Assembly (NCBI RefSeq): GCF_001750165.1
Contig: NZ_CP015411.1
Coordinates: 2,880,001 to 2,944,000, forward strand
Direction of reading: 5' to 3'
DNA length: 64,000 nt
From: Pseudoalteromonas luteoviolacea
Lineage (GTDB): Bacteria > Pseudomonadota > Gammaproteobacteria > Enterobacterales > Alteromonadaceae
Part shown: positions 7,580 to 17,600 of the stretch, in pieces
How positions within the stretch are numbered: position 1 is the first letter of the stretch
How the letters are laid out: each line of letters opens with the position of its first letter
The notes under the pieces: model-generated
Told to the model about the DNA's origin: nothing
The model's database searches: none
Seen by the model: the letters and a program-made list of their open reading frames with translations, nothing else
Program-made: the position numbers and the translations under genes

Positions 7580-10044
7580 GAAGTGAGGTAGTGAATCACA
7601 TCCTCTACATCAATCATTCTTTGCAGCCATAATTTATACTGCTCAAAAGGTAATGGCCTTGAAATAAAATAGCCTTGGCCAATATCACAGTGGTAACTCT
7701 GCAACTGACGATAGCTCCCTTCACTCTCTATTCCTTCTGCGACTACAACTGATCCTAAACTATGGGCCATATCGCAAGTCGCTTTGCAAATCGTCTGATT
7801 CGTTTTCGAACTTTCAACGTCCATGACAAAGCGCTTATCAATTTTAAGTTTATCAAACCCGAGTTGACTTAAATAAGCCAAAGACGAATATCCCGTGCCA
7901 AAATCATCAATTGCGACACGCAGCCCAATACTGCGATAATCAGCTAACGTATCAAACAGTGTATTTTCATTTTCTACCGTTGCAGACTCTGTTACTTCCA
8001 AGACGATTTGAGATGGGGCTAGTGAATATTGATTTACTAACTCGATCAATTGTACTGTTAACTCTTTCCGACCAACATCTTTTCCTGAGATGTTCAGAGA
8101 TAATGTGTGAGAAGGCAGTAACTCAACAATTTCAGCTTGCTGCTTCAAACCGGTTTCTATGACCCACTCTGTTAACTCAAACACAATGCCTGAAGATTCA
8201 GCAATCGGTATAAACTCACTCGGAGGGACAACGCCTAACTCAGGATGGTGCCATCGAAGTAATGCTTCTGAACCATACACTCGTCCAGACCCTAAATGTA
8301 TCTGCGGCTGCAAATATAAACTAAGTTGCTCACGCTCAATAGCCACCTTTAAGGCTGATGCTATCTTTATACGTCTTTGAGATACGATTGAATTTCCAAA
8401 ATCGAACAATTGCCACTTATTTGTTCCAACGGGCTTAGAGGCCATAGCTTGCATGGCGCATTGAATCAAAGCGTCTGGGGTTGTTGCATGGATCGGGTTA
8501 CTTGCTACACCAATTTCTAATTGGTCAACTAGCAAGTCGCCGCCAAAATCTATGCCTTCTTCAAAACTCGCTGACAAAACACATACAAATTGTTCTACTT
8601 GACTTAATTCAAATTTACTCAACAAAATAATTGCAAATAGAGAGTCATCGAGGCGATATATTGATGTATGTAAATTATCATGACCTGCAATAACTGCATT
8701 GCCATAAGTATTTAGCTGGCCACTGACTTTATTAAGTAGTTTTTTTAAATGTGCATTCGCATAGCTCCATCCCATGTTTAACCTAATCGTTTGCAACACT
8801 AAAGGCCTGAAAAGTAACAAAGTATGGTCTTTATTCCTTTTCACCAAAGATTCTAGACTCTGCTGCAACATATAACGATTCGGTGCACCAGTGTCTTTAT
8901 CATGTGTTGCATAAAAAAGAAGTTGCTTTTTCTTATTTTTATCATGCCAATACAAAAAAGAAGCCAGAAAAATAATATGCACAGTAATAAGTACATGATT
9001 TAATATTGATGTATCTATAGGTAAGTAAAAGCCGAATTGATTAACAAATACATATACTTTAAACGCAAAAACAGGTAGCCAGGTTATCACTATTGCCAAC
9101 ACTTCACTTCTGTGTTGCTTAAATTGACTGGCCAAAACCACAAAATAAACCACGCAACAAACTATGCTACCTAGTAGATGAAATACTAATGAATGCTGAG
9201 CATTTAATGGAGCAACTAGTATAGTTAGGGCACCAAGACCCCAAACAGATAAGCTAACCAGCTGGGGAAATTTAGATTCTGTGCGCTTGACCACCATAAA
9301 GTAATTGAGAAATAACACCGCAAAAATGAGCGATAATAAATATATTTGACTTTGGTAGAGTGCAAAATAACTTGCGATTTCATTTGGAAAAACCAAGTTG
9401 TTTGCCCCGCTGTACACGCCACTTTGGATGCTAATACACAAAAAATAAGCAGTTAAAACAGCAAGCCCTTTGCGAGATTGGCTCACAGCCATTAGAAAAA
9501 CAAACAGAGTTATAAAATAATGAATTCCACTGCTCATCCCTACTACAAACAACCGTGTATTTAATATTTTCCTGTAGTCTTCTTTTGGCATGACTGACAA
9601 AGAAAGCATGCCACTATACTTAGCTTGAATTTGAATATATACATCATAAACTCGATGATCTTCGGACAAAGCTACTGAAGGAAGAATATGTGCGTTAGGA
9701 GCAAGGTGAGCCAATTCTGGTGATACCAGCTTGTAAGTTTCTACTTTGCCGTCAAAAACTTGATATAATTTCAAAGTTCCTTCTATTGAGCTTGTAATAA
9801 CGACCAACTGGTCGTTCACAGGGACTGGATTAGTCACTTTTACCCAGAGTGTTTCCCCTTTAACAAACTTGACGCCATCATGAGCCGATTCAAAGCTGAG
9901 ATTACGATCTATTACTGTGTCAACTGTTAATTGGTTTGATGTGTCAGTAAATTGTTCGACACTGCTACTTGGAGAGGCAAGTGCATATTGCCCAATAACA
10001 ATAAGCCAAAAAAATAAGAATAACTTTTTTATATACAACCACAT
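7576..10044 (-). CDS. Membrane 7TMR-DISM-type sensor with degenerate GGDEF and intact EAL domain
   Basis: A predicted c-di-GMP phosphodiesterase of 822 residues. A signal peptide ends near LASPSS; a periplasmic beta domain follows (about 35-155, 7TMR-DISMED2-like), then seven or so membrane segments (about 170-375), a GGDEF domain in which the signature has become RLDDSLF (probably inactive), and an EAL domain (about 565-815). EAL residues are intact: SEALLRW, ESATVEN, AIDDFGTGYSS, LKIDKRF, AEGIE and GQGYFISRPLP. A GTG at 10050 would lengthen the protein by two codons but lies inside the AAGGAGGT ribosome binding site, so ATG 10044, five bases downstream, is preferred. The periplasmic ligand is unknown. 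Confidence 0.9.
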   Translation of the reverse strand: MWLYIKKLFLFFWLIVIGQYALASPSSSVEQFTDTSNQLTVDTVIDRNLSFESAHDGVKFVKGETLWVKVTNPVPVNDQLVVITSSIEGTLKLYQVFDGKVETYKLVSPELAHLAPNAHILPSVALSEDHRVYDVYIQIQAKYSGMLSLSVMPKEDYRKILNTRLFVVGMSSGIHYFITLFVFLMAVSQSRKGLAVLTAYFLCISIQSGVYSGANNLVFPNEIASYFALYQSQIYLLSLIFAVLFLNYFMVVKRTESKFPQLVSLSVWGLGALTILVAPLNAQHSLVFHLLGSIVCCVVYFVVLASQFKQHRSEVLAIVITWLPVFAFKVYVFVNQFGFYLPIDTSILNHVLITVHIIFLASFLYWHDKNKKKQLLFYATHDKDTGAPNRYMLQQSLESLVKRNKDHTLLLFRPLVLQTIRLNMGWSYANAHLKKLLNKVSGQLNTYGNAVIAGHDNLHTSIYRLDDSLFAIILLSKFELSQVEQFVCVLSASFEEGIDFGGDLLVDQLEIGVASNPIHATTPDALIQCAMQAMASKPVGTNKWQLFDFGNSIVSQRRIKIASALKVAIEREQLSLYLQPQIHLGSGRVYGSEALLRWHHPELGVVPPSEFIPIAESSGIVFELTEWVIETGLKQQAEIVELLPSHTLSLNISGKDVGRKELTVQLIELVNQYSLAPSQIVLEVTESATVENENTLFDTLADYRSIGLRVAIDDFGTGYSSLAYLSQLGFDKLKIDKRFVMDVESSKTNQTICKATCDMAHSLGSVVVAEGIESEGSYRQLQSYHCDIGQGYFISRPLPFEQYKLWLQRMIDVEDVIHYLTS

Positions 10045-10223
10045 ACCCACCTCCTTGAGTAAGTGATTTAGATTGGCTATCCAAATGGACTATCACAATC
10101 ATGTCTACCTAACGCGTATACTAGCTAGGCGCCCCAAAACCACATAGATAAGTATGTAGCCTAAGGACACATTTGCCAGTGTTTGCGAGAAATAAAATGC
10201 TCAATGTGACGCAATGGAAAAGG

Positions 10224-11297
10224 CTAGTCATCTGTAAATATAATTTCAACTCCAGCAGATTGAGATGATTGAAGCTGAAGCATGCTGGCGATCAATTGCG
10301 CGCTATATATATAATGTTCAGCAATACCATCGCCTCGCTCAATGATGTTATCACCTTTCTCAGACCCTATTCTAATATCAAGATCTAAGGGAATTTCAGC
10401 CAACAAGGGCACACCATGACGCGCAGCTAATTCACTGCCCCCATCGCTACCAAACAGCGAGTTTTTCTCGCCACAGTGTTGGCAATTAAAATAACTCATG
10501 TTCTCAATCAAACCTATAATTGGTAAGTTCACCTGTGAAAACATAGCAATTCCCTTTTGCGCATCAGCCAGTGCCAAGTCTTGGGGCGTCGTTATAATTA
10601 CGGCGCCACTGGCTGGCAGCTTTTGTGTCATCGTGAGTTGAATATCACCTGTGCCCGGCGGCATATCGACAATGAGATAATCTAGCTCTCCCCAATCAGT
10701 CTCGTTTAGCAGCTGATTGAGCGCCTGCGAAGCCATAGGCCCACGCCAAACAGTTGCATTCTCCGCTGGCACAAGATAACCAATAGACATTGTGTTTAAC
10801 CCGTACTTTTTCATTGGGTTGAGTGTCTTGTCATCTTTTGCGGAAGGCTGCTCGCCCACCAAACCCAATAAAGAAGGAATAGAGGGCCCATAAATATCAG
10901 CATCCAGTAAGCCAACCTTAGCGCCTTCGCCACGCAATGCTAATGCTAAGTTCACCGCTGTAGTAGACTTTCCGACTCCACCTTTTCCTGAAGCAACGAG
11001 AATAATGTGCTTAATTTTCTTAAATTTATACGAATCAGGTATGTTTGTTTGAATCAAAACACGGACATCTTTTATCCTCTGAGTTACCAGATATTGCTCA
11101 AGTTGTTTGTTCTGGGATTGGGCTGCAAATGGTAGTTCAATTACAACCTTGTAATGAGATTTATCCTTTGTAATTGATAATATCCACTCGCTTAAGACTC
11201 CCATTGGAAAAATAGCACTGCGATAACTATTTAATCGCGTCACAATCTCCGTTTCAGCAGGATCTTCTTTACTAAAAAACTTCTTGATGCCAAACAT
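10224..11297 (-). CDS. mrp: Iron-sulfur cluster carrier Mrp/ApbC (P-loop ATPase)
   Basis: A 357-residue Mrp/NBP35-family ATPase that carries and transfers [4Fe-4S] clusters in the cytoplasm. Visible features: a short MIP18/DUF59-like N-terminal part (to about 90), the deviant Walker A VASGKGGVGKSTTAVN near residue 100, DADIYGPSIPSLLG, VDMPPGTGDIQLT, and the metal-binding CxxC in YFNCQHCGEKN. The frame opens at 11348, but the family-like N-terminus begins with MFGIKKFF at 11297, so that start was taken even though its ribosome binding site is poor. It is divergent from metG, as in E. coli. Confidence 0.94.
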   Translation of the reverse strand: MFGIKKFFSKEDPAETEIVTRLNSYRSAIFPMGVLSEWILSITKDKSHYKVVIELPFAAQSQNKQLEQYLVTQRIKDVRVLIQTNIPDSYKFKKIKHIILVASGKGGVGKSTTAVNLALALRGEGAKVGLLDADIYGPSIPSLLGLVGEQPSAKDDKTLNPMKKYGLNTMSIGYLVPAENATVWRGPMASQALNQLLNETDWGELDYLIVDMPPGTGDIQLTMTQKLPASGAVIITTPQDLALADAQKGIAMFSQVNLPIIGLIENMSYFNCQHCGEKNSLFGSDGGSELAARHGVPLLAEIPLDLDIRIGSEKGDNIIERGDGIAEHYIYSAQLIASMLQLQSSQSAGVEIIFTDD

Positions 11298-11410
11298 ACA
11301 AATAAAACGCCATTTGGTGATGAAAAGAACGCAGGAATTATGTAACATTCGATAAATTAAGACCAGTCAAAATCGCGTTATTAGGGCATAATCCAGTTGG
11401 ACAAAAAAAT

Positions 11411-11441
11411 TGTTCTCAATTTCACCGTCAAATTGAGCACA
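11411..11441. promoter_or_regulatory. Imperfect inverted repeat in the mrp-metG intergenic region
   Basis: CTCAATTT (11415-11422) pairs exactly with AAATTGAG (11430-11437), and the arms extend by TGT/ACA after one mismatch. It lies between divergent mrp and metG and could be an operator or a leader hairpin for metG. No known regulator motif is recognised. Confidence 0.35.
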
Positions 11442-11457
11442 AAGTTTACACTGGCGT

Positions 11458-11473
11458 TAGCCAAAGCGGCTAA
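11458..11473. repeat. Copy 2 of a 16-nt hairpin-forming repeat
   Basis: The 16 bases are identical to 5412-5427 and fold as TAGCC-AAAGC-GGCTA. Here they lie 17 bases before the metG ATG, just ahead of its ribosome binding site, so a hairpin could influence metG translation. Confidence 0.4.
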
Positions 11474-11490
11474 TTAACCATGGGAAAACT

Positions 11491-13515
11491 ATGACAAAGA
11501 GAAAAATTCTCATTACAAGTGCATTACCATATGCAAATGGCCCAACACATTTAGGGCACCTACTTGAATACATTCAGACTGATGTTTGGGCTCGCTTCCA
11601 AAAAATGCGTGGCCATGAGGCATATTATGTATGCGCAGATGATGCGCATGGTACGCCGATAATGTTAAACGCACAAAAACAAGGCCTTACGCCTGAAGAA
11701 ATGGTCAAAAATGTAAGTATCGAAAGACAACGTGACTTTGCTGACTTCAATATTGTATTTGACAACTATCACAGTACACATAGCGACGAGAATAAAGCGC
11801 TCAGTGAGCTTATCTATACTCGCTTAAATGACAAAGGTCACATCAAAAAGCGTACTATCTCGCAACTGTTTGACCCAGAAAAAAATATTTTCTTACCTGA
11901 CAGATTCGTGACAGGTACGTGCCCGACATGTGATGCTGTTGATCAAAATGGCGACAGTTGTGATGCCTGTGGCGCTACTTACAGTCCAACAGAGCTAAAA
12001 GACCCTCGCTCTGCTATGTCTGGCGCGACTCCTGTTTTAAAAGACTCAGAGCATTTTTTCTTCGACCTACCTGCTTTTGAAGGCATGCTTAAAGAATGGC
12101 TTCACTCTGGCAGTTTACAGGCTGAAATGGCTAACAAACTAGAAGAGTGGTTTGCTGAAGGCTTACAGCAGTGGGATATTAGCCGTGACGCCCCTTATTT
12201 TGGCTTTGAGATCCCAGGTGCCCCTGGTAAATACTTCTATGTATGGTTAGACGCACCAATTGGTTACATGGCTAGTTTTAAAAATCTGTGTGATAAAAGT
12301 GGCATCGACTTTGACGCATTCTGGGGTAAAGACTCAGACGCGGAGCTGTACCATTTTATCGGCAAAGATATCATCTATTTCCACAGTCTATTTTGGCCAG
12401 CAATGCTTGAAGGTGCTGAGTTTAGGAAGCCGACCAATGTATTCGCCCATGGTTTTGTAACCGTAAATGGCGCGAAGATGTCTAAGTCAAAAGGCACGTT
12501 CATTAAAGCTCGTACCTACTTAGAGCATTTGGACCCTGAATACCTTCGTTATTACTATGCAGCCAAGCTTAACAGTGGTATTACCGACCTAGATTTAAAC
12601 CTTGAAGATTTTGCACAGCGTGTAAATTCAGACCTCGTTGGCAAGGTAGTCAATATTGCTAGCCGCTGTGCAGGCTTTATCACTAAGAAGTTCGCAGGTA
12701 AGCTAAGCGATGAAATCATGGATAAAGCGCTTTTGGCAGAGTTCAGCGCAGCTGCTGACATAATTGCAACACATTACGAAAATCGTGAATATAGCCGCGC
12801 AATCCGTGAAATCATGACGCTTGCTGATAAAGCAAATCAGTTCATTGATGCTGAAGCACCTTGGGTACTAATCAAAGACGAAGCTACTCAAGAGCGCGCA
12901 CATCAGGTCTGCTCACTTGGCTTGAATATGTTCAAGGTCATCCTGACTTACTTGAAACCAGTGCTACCTGGCATGAGCGCAAATGTTGAACAGTTCCTTG
13001 CAACTGAACTCACATGGGAAACGGTTTCTCAGCCGTTAATTGGCCATGAAATTAATAAATTCAAAGCATTAATGCAGCGTGTAGATTTGGATAAAGTCAA
13101 TGCAATGGTAGACGCATCTAAAGAAAGCTTAGAACCAGCGAAACCAGCTTTGGATCCGAACAGCCCGCTGGCCAAAGAGCCTATAGCAGACGAAATTGAA
13201 TTTAATGACTTTGCTAAGGTTGACTTACGTGTTGCTAAAATCGCCAAAGCAGAGCATGTTGAAGGGGCAGAAAAACTGCTTAAGCTGACGTTAGACTTAG
13301 GTGGTGAAACTCGTCAAGTATTTGCTGGTATCAAGTCAGCTTATGCGCCAGAAGACATTGAAGGCAAGTTAACTGTTATGGTTGCTAACCTTAAACCTCG
13401 TAAAATGCGCTTTGGCTTATCTGAAGGCATGGTTCTAGCTGCGGGCCCTGGTGGTAAAGAGATTTATATCTTGAACCCAGACGACGGTTCGGAGCCAGGT
13501 ATGCGTGTAATGTAA
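11491..13515 (+). CDS. metG: Methionyl-tRNA synthetase
   Basis: This class I aminoacyl-tRNA synthetase charges tRNA-Met. Its 674 residues match the E. coli form of 677. Motifs in order: ALPYANGPTHLGHL (HIGH equivalent), the zinc knuckle CPTC...CDACG near 143-160, the KMSKSKG loop near 329, an anticodon-binding helical domain, and a C-terminal EMAP/Trbp111-like tRNA-binding domain from about 570 (DLRVAKI, MVANLKPRKMRFGLSEGM). The ATG follows GGGAAAACT. It is transcribed alone, divergently from mrp, and followed by an inverted repeat that may end the transcript. Confidence 0.98.
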   Translation: MTKRKILITSALPYANGPTHLGHLLEYIQTDVWARFQKMRGHEAYYVCADDAHGTPIMLNAQKQGLTPEEMVKNVSIERQRDFADFNIVFDNYHSTHSDENKALSELIYTRLNDKGHIKKRTISQLFDPEKNIFLPDRFVTGTCPTCDAVDQNGDSCDACGATYSPTELKDPRSAMSGATPVLKDSEHFFFDLPAFEGMLKEWLHSGSLQAEMANKLEEWFAEGLQQWDISRDAPYFGFEIPGAPGKYFYVWLDAPIGYMASFKNLCDKSGIDFDAFWGKDSDAELYHFIGKDIIYFHSLFWPAMLEGAEFRKPTNVFAHGFVTVNGAKMSKSKGTFIKARTYLEHLDPEYLRYYYAAKLNSGITDLDLNLEDFAQRVNSDLVGKVVNIASRCAGFITKKFAGKLSDEIMDKALLAEFSAAADIIATHYENREYSRAIREIMTLADKANQFIDAEAPWVLIKDEATQERAHQVCSLGLNMFKVILTYLKPVLPGMSANVEQFLATELTWETVSQPLIGHEINKFKALMQRVDLDKVNAMVDASKESLEPAKPALDPNSPLAKEPIADEIEFNDFAKVDLRVAKIAKAEHVEGAEKLLKLTLDLGGETRQVFAGIKSAYAPEDIEGKLTVMVANLKPRKMRFGLSEGMVLAAGPGGKEIYILNPDDGSEPGMRVM

Positions 13516-13852
13516 ATTCATACCTCACAGTAGGGCATGGTTGCAGCCATGCCCTGCACTTTACACTTAAGCTTGTTACCTATTCGCATTATCATAAAAT
13601 ATTTCTTTTTCATTTATCCTAATTCATTGCATTATATAAGCATTTTTCGAATCGCTTTTAAGCTCCCTAAACTTTCTCCATCATAAAAGTATCAAGGTAT
13701 ACACCTAAGTTAGATTATCAGCATTGAAAAATTCATTATTTATTAACTTAAAATAAATTAAAAACAGTCTCGAATATTCAATCTAAAAATGCTTTAACTG
13801 AAACAAATCTCGCGATAAAGTGATTTTATCAACATGTAAAAAGGAAATTATA
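13516..13852. other. Intergenic stretch metG to exported-protein gene
   Basis: About 337 bases hold the metG stem-loop (13532-13555) and then very A+T-rich DNA leading to the ribosome binding site AAAAAGGA of the next gene. I see no further gene, RNA or recognisable operator here. Confidence 0.6.
13532..13555 (+). terminator. Possible metG terminator (stem-loop with weak T tract)
   Basis: AGGGCATGG (13532-13540) pairs perfectly with CCATGCCCT (13547-13555) around a six-base loop, 16 bases after the metG stop. Only a weak T-containing run (CACTTTACACTT) follows, so Rho-independent function is likely but not certain. Confidence 0.6.
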
Positions 13853-14599
13853 ATGAGAGTAAAATTTGTGCTCCCTATCGCGATAGCCCTCAATACAACG
13901 GCTGTTGCTGCTACAGTGATTCATGATACTGACGGTGAGCCTGGCAGAGTTACATACTACGGCCAAGCCGCAATAAATATTATGGTAACGCAGTCTAGCT
14001 CAGCATATGATGTTCGTGTATACACTCCCCATCCTGCAAGCAATATACCTTGCCAATCCGCGTCCATTTACTCACTCAATGACCATCGTTTTTTAACTGA
14101 ATTGGAAATACATGGAAAAGTCATAACAGGCCAAATACCAGAAGGGTATGAAAATAAAGAAAAATATGTTGAATTACTCTGTACTAATACCGAAGGCTCA
14201 ATTGAACACATACGACACAACATCGCCCCGGCTCCAACAATCAAACTAAAGAGCAAGCTAGATGCAAAACGTTGGCTTGACGGCGACCAACTGTACCCAG
14301 GCTTTTATCAAGATGTCCGATATCGTGCGACTCTAAATATTGATAATAGTGAATCAACAGGTTTTTGTACCGCCTCAAGTATTGAGAGCGACTCTCCGTT
14401 GCGGTTGCAGCCATGGCATAATGATGGATTCCTTGACGATATAATTTCATATGATGAGACCGTTTACTATGACGCGAGAACGGGAAGAATTGCAACACAG
14501 ATTATATGTCGAAATACTGGTGGTACTACCCGCTTAATAGAGAATTGGAATATACAACAAGACAATATAAACCATGATATTGTAATTACGATCAATTAA
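13853..14599 (+). CDS. Exported protein of unknown function
   Basis: I do not recognise this 248-residue protein. It begins with a typical Sec signal peptide (MRVKFVLPIAIALNTTAVAA, cleavage before TVIHD), so it should be periplasmic or secreted. The mature part is predicted to be beta-rich and polar, with four Cys that could form disulfides (IPCQS, ELLCTN, GFCTAS, IICRNT) and a loose internal duplication: each half ends in a Cys followed by NT(E/G)G. The frame opens at 13820, but ATG 13853 has AAGGA eight bases upstream and starts the signal peptide, so it was chosen. It is a single gene, convergent with the large sensor kinase. Confidence 0.75.
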   Translation: MRVKFVLPIAIALNTTAVAATVIHDTDGEPGRVTYYGQAAINIMVTQSSSAYDVRVYTPHPASNIPCQSASIYSLNDHRFLTELEIHGKVITGQIPEGYENKEKYVELLCTNTEGSIEHIRHNIAPAPTIKLKSKLDAKRWLDGDQLYPGFYQDVRYRATLNIDNSESTGFCTASSIESDSPLRLQPWHNDGFLDDIISYDETVYYDARTGRIATQIICRNTGGTTRLIENWNIQQDNINHDIVITIN

Positions 14600-14621
14600 A
14601 CTCATATTACCCATATAACAT

Positions 14622-14658
14622 TAGGCTAGCTTTGCATTAAATTGGTTAAGCTAGCCTA
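14622..14658. terminator. Perfect 11-bp inverted repeat between convergent genes
   Basis: TAGGCTAGCTT (14622-14632) pairs exactly with AAGCTAGCCTA (14648-14658) with a 15-base loop. It lies between the stops of the exported-protein gene and the sensor kinase and probably works as a two-way terminator, though no long T tract follows on either strand. Confidence 0.55.
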
Positions 14659-14664
14659 TGTTGC

Positions 14665-17600
14665 CTAATTACTTTTACCCGCATGTCGCATCGGCACTTT
14701 CAACTTTACTTCAAGCCCTTTACCAGGTTTTGACCATGCTGATATCTCGCCTTTCAGTAACTGCGTAACCAAATTATAAACAATATGCATACCTAAACCG
14801 CACCCACCCTGACTACGCTTAGTCGTTACAAACGGATCAAACATAGTCTGCAAACTGCTCTCTCCCATACCCACACCATCGTCTTTATATATTAGCGTCC
14901 AGAACCCTTCAAGATTTTGAACTATCACACTTACACAGCCTTTATCCAACCCCTCAAAGCCATGTAGTATTGAATTGTTATATAAATTGGTGAGTATTTG
15001 ATACAGTGCGCCTGGATAAGTATCCACTAAAATATTTTCATCTCCTTCAATCTCCAACATAATGTGTTTACCATTTGCAAGTGGGCTCAAAGACTTAAAT
15101 ACATCCTCAACATAACACTTTACGTTAATTTCTCTTTGAACTTCACTTGAATGATCTACTGCCACTTGCTTAAAATTACTGATCAGCTCTTTTGCTCGAT
15201 CCAAGTTTCGACTCATCAGTAAATAACCTTCTTGCTGCTCTTCAATTGACTGCTCTAGGTCTGATTGCTTCAGTGTTTGATTTTGCAATTTAGTTGAAAC
15301 TTGTTTGAGACTTTCTTGATTGTATGAAATAGCAGTAATAGAGATCCCCAATGGCGTATTTATCTCATGTGCGATCCCTGCGACAACATTGCCTAACGAA
15401 GCCATTTTTTCACTCTCGATGAGTTCTTGCTGAGTCCGTTTCAGCTCAATCATAGCCTGCTCTAACTTTTGGTTTTTCTGGTATAATTCATCGGTGCGTA
15501 CCGCAACCTTAATTTCTAAGTCTTCGTTTAATAACTGCAAGGCGTTTTGATGTGCTTTGAGCTCGGCGATATCCTTTAATGACCCAGCCAATCGCTGTAC
15601 TTTTCCATGACTATCCCTACTAACAACTTTGCCTCGCTCAAGTACCCAAGTCCATTTTTCATCAATTGTTTTTACCCTAATGGCGATTTCATAAGTGTCT
15701 TGCTCACCCTCTAGACATGCCTCTAGTTTTTCTTCCCATCCTATATAATCCTTTGGATGTATAAACTGAACTGCATCATGAACAGACATCTCAGACTGAC
15801 AATCACCATATTCAATGCGCGGTTTCACGCAATGACGATAAATCTTATCTGTATCAATGTGCCAGTCCCACATTTCATCTTGGCTTGCCCACAAAGAAAG
15901 CTCTAATCGCTCTTGTAACTCATTCATAGTTTTATTGTCGTTAACGACTTGCTGAAAACGCTGCTGCCGTAGCCTAAACCAAAAAACAAGCAGCATAGTC
16001 GCGACTAAAAAATAAATGGCTTTGGTATACTTACTCCACCACCATGGCGCATTAATCTGAATATCAAAATGATGGATCGGGGAAGTTTGGTTGAAACGAT
16101 TAATTGTGTATGCTTGCACCTGATACGAGCCAGGATTAAGCTTTAACAAGTTAATTTGCCTGACCCCGTCCGCCAGTTTTAACCACTGCTCGCTAAGCCC
16201 AATAATTCGATAATAAAACCTTAACCCCTCTGAGCCATAATCTAAGCTGGAATAATGCAAAGACACAATATCTTGATCATATTCCAGCTCAAGAAAAGCG
16301 GTCAGCTCAGGAGCTAGTTTTAACTCTTTATTTATTGATGGATGCAATGTTCGACCCAATAACTCAATATTAGATATTAAAAGGGGTCTAATAATGGGAG
16401 ATATTTTTATTTGCTCTGGATGAAATTGATTAAAACCATTAGAGCCACCTATGAATACACGTCCATCAGGGGATAACCAACTCGCATTGTAATTAAACTC
16501 ATTGCCTTGCACTCCATCAACTGGTAAAAAATTATCAATTTTGAAATCATGAATATTGATCCTCGACAATCCCCCACTAGTACCAAACCACACATGGTCC
16601 TGCTGATCATATAAAAGCGCCCAAATCGCACTATTTGCTAACCCATCCGCCTTTTTGATGACTTTAACAACAGAAAAATTACTATCAATAACCGATATAC
16701 CAGTTTCACTACCAGCCCAAATTCGACCAAAGCTATCTTCTTGAAGCATAAACACAATATCAGAAGCCAAAGAATCCGCTATCGTAATCTGCGATAATTT
16801 CCCTTCTTCATACTTGAAAAGGCCATCTCCAATGCTCCCAAATATGAGCGAATTGCCTTGGACAAGTAAGGAGGACACATGACTTGGCGCATTTTCCAAG
16901 GTTAGAAATGGCTCAAGTTTACTCGTGACCTCATTGAAAAATAATAAACCCATGGTACGCGAGCTGACTAAAACCCTCCCCTGAAACTCAATAATATCGT
17001 TAAAGCTTAGTTCAGGACCTTTCCCAACATCGGGGATAATATTCAGTAGTTCTCCCCCTTTTAATCTAAAACGATATACGCCTAACCCTCGCGTTGCGAT
17101 CCACATATATTCACCACGAATGAACAGCTTGGTGATGAATGCATTCTCTACAACAGAAAGTTCAGAAAACACATGATGTGCTTGCTTAAAACCTGTGCTA
17201 TCGAAAAAATACAAACCAGAAGACGTCGCAAGCCAAAGCCGATCAAATCGGTCTAGGGCAAAGTTCCTAATATCAGGTTCAGGTAATGGGCTATGAGGAT
17301 AATTAAATTCACTGACATGACCAAAGTTTTCACTGAGTTGACTAATAAAATGCAATCCGCCCGTCTCCGTACCAAACCACAAATCTTGATTGCTATCTAC
17401 CAATACAGACATGATGCTGTTGTCTTGTAACCCGAGCCCCTGACCTTCATGCTTGAACCAGTGTTTTTTGAAATTACCATTTAAGTCATAGAGGTACACA
17501 CCATAATTACTACCTACAAATAATCTATCAGTTGAGATATGAAGATTATTGAGTTCCAACCCCATGCCTGTTCCAACTTCTATTTCCCACAAAGTACGCT

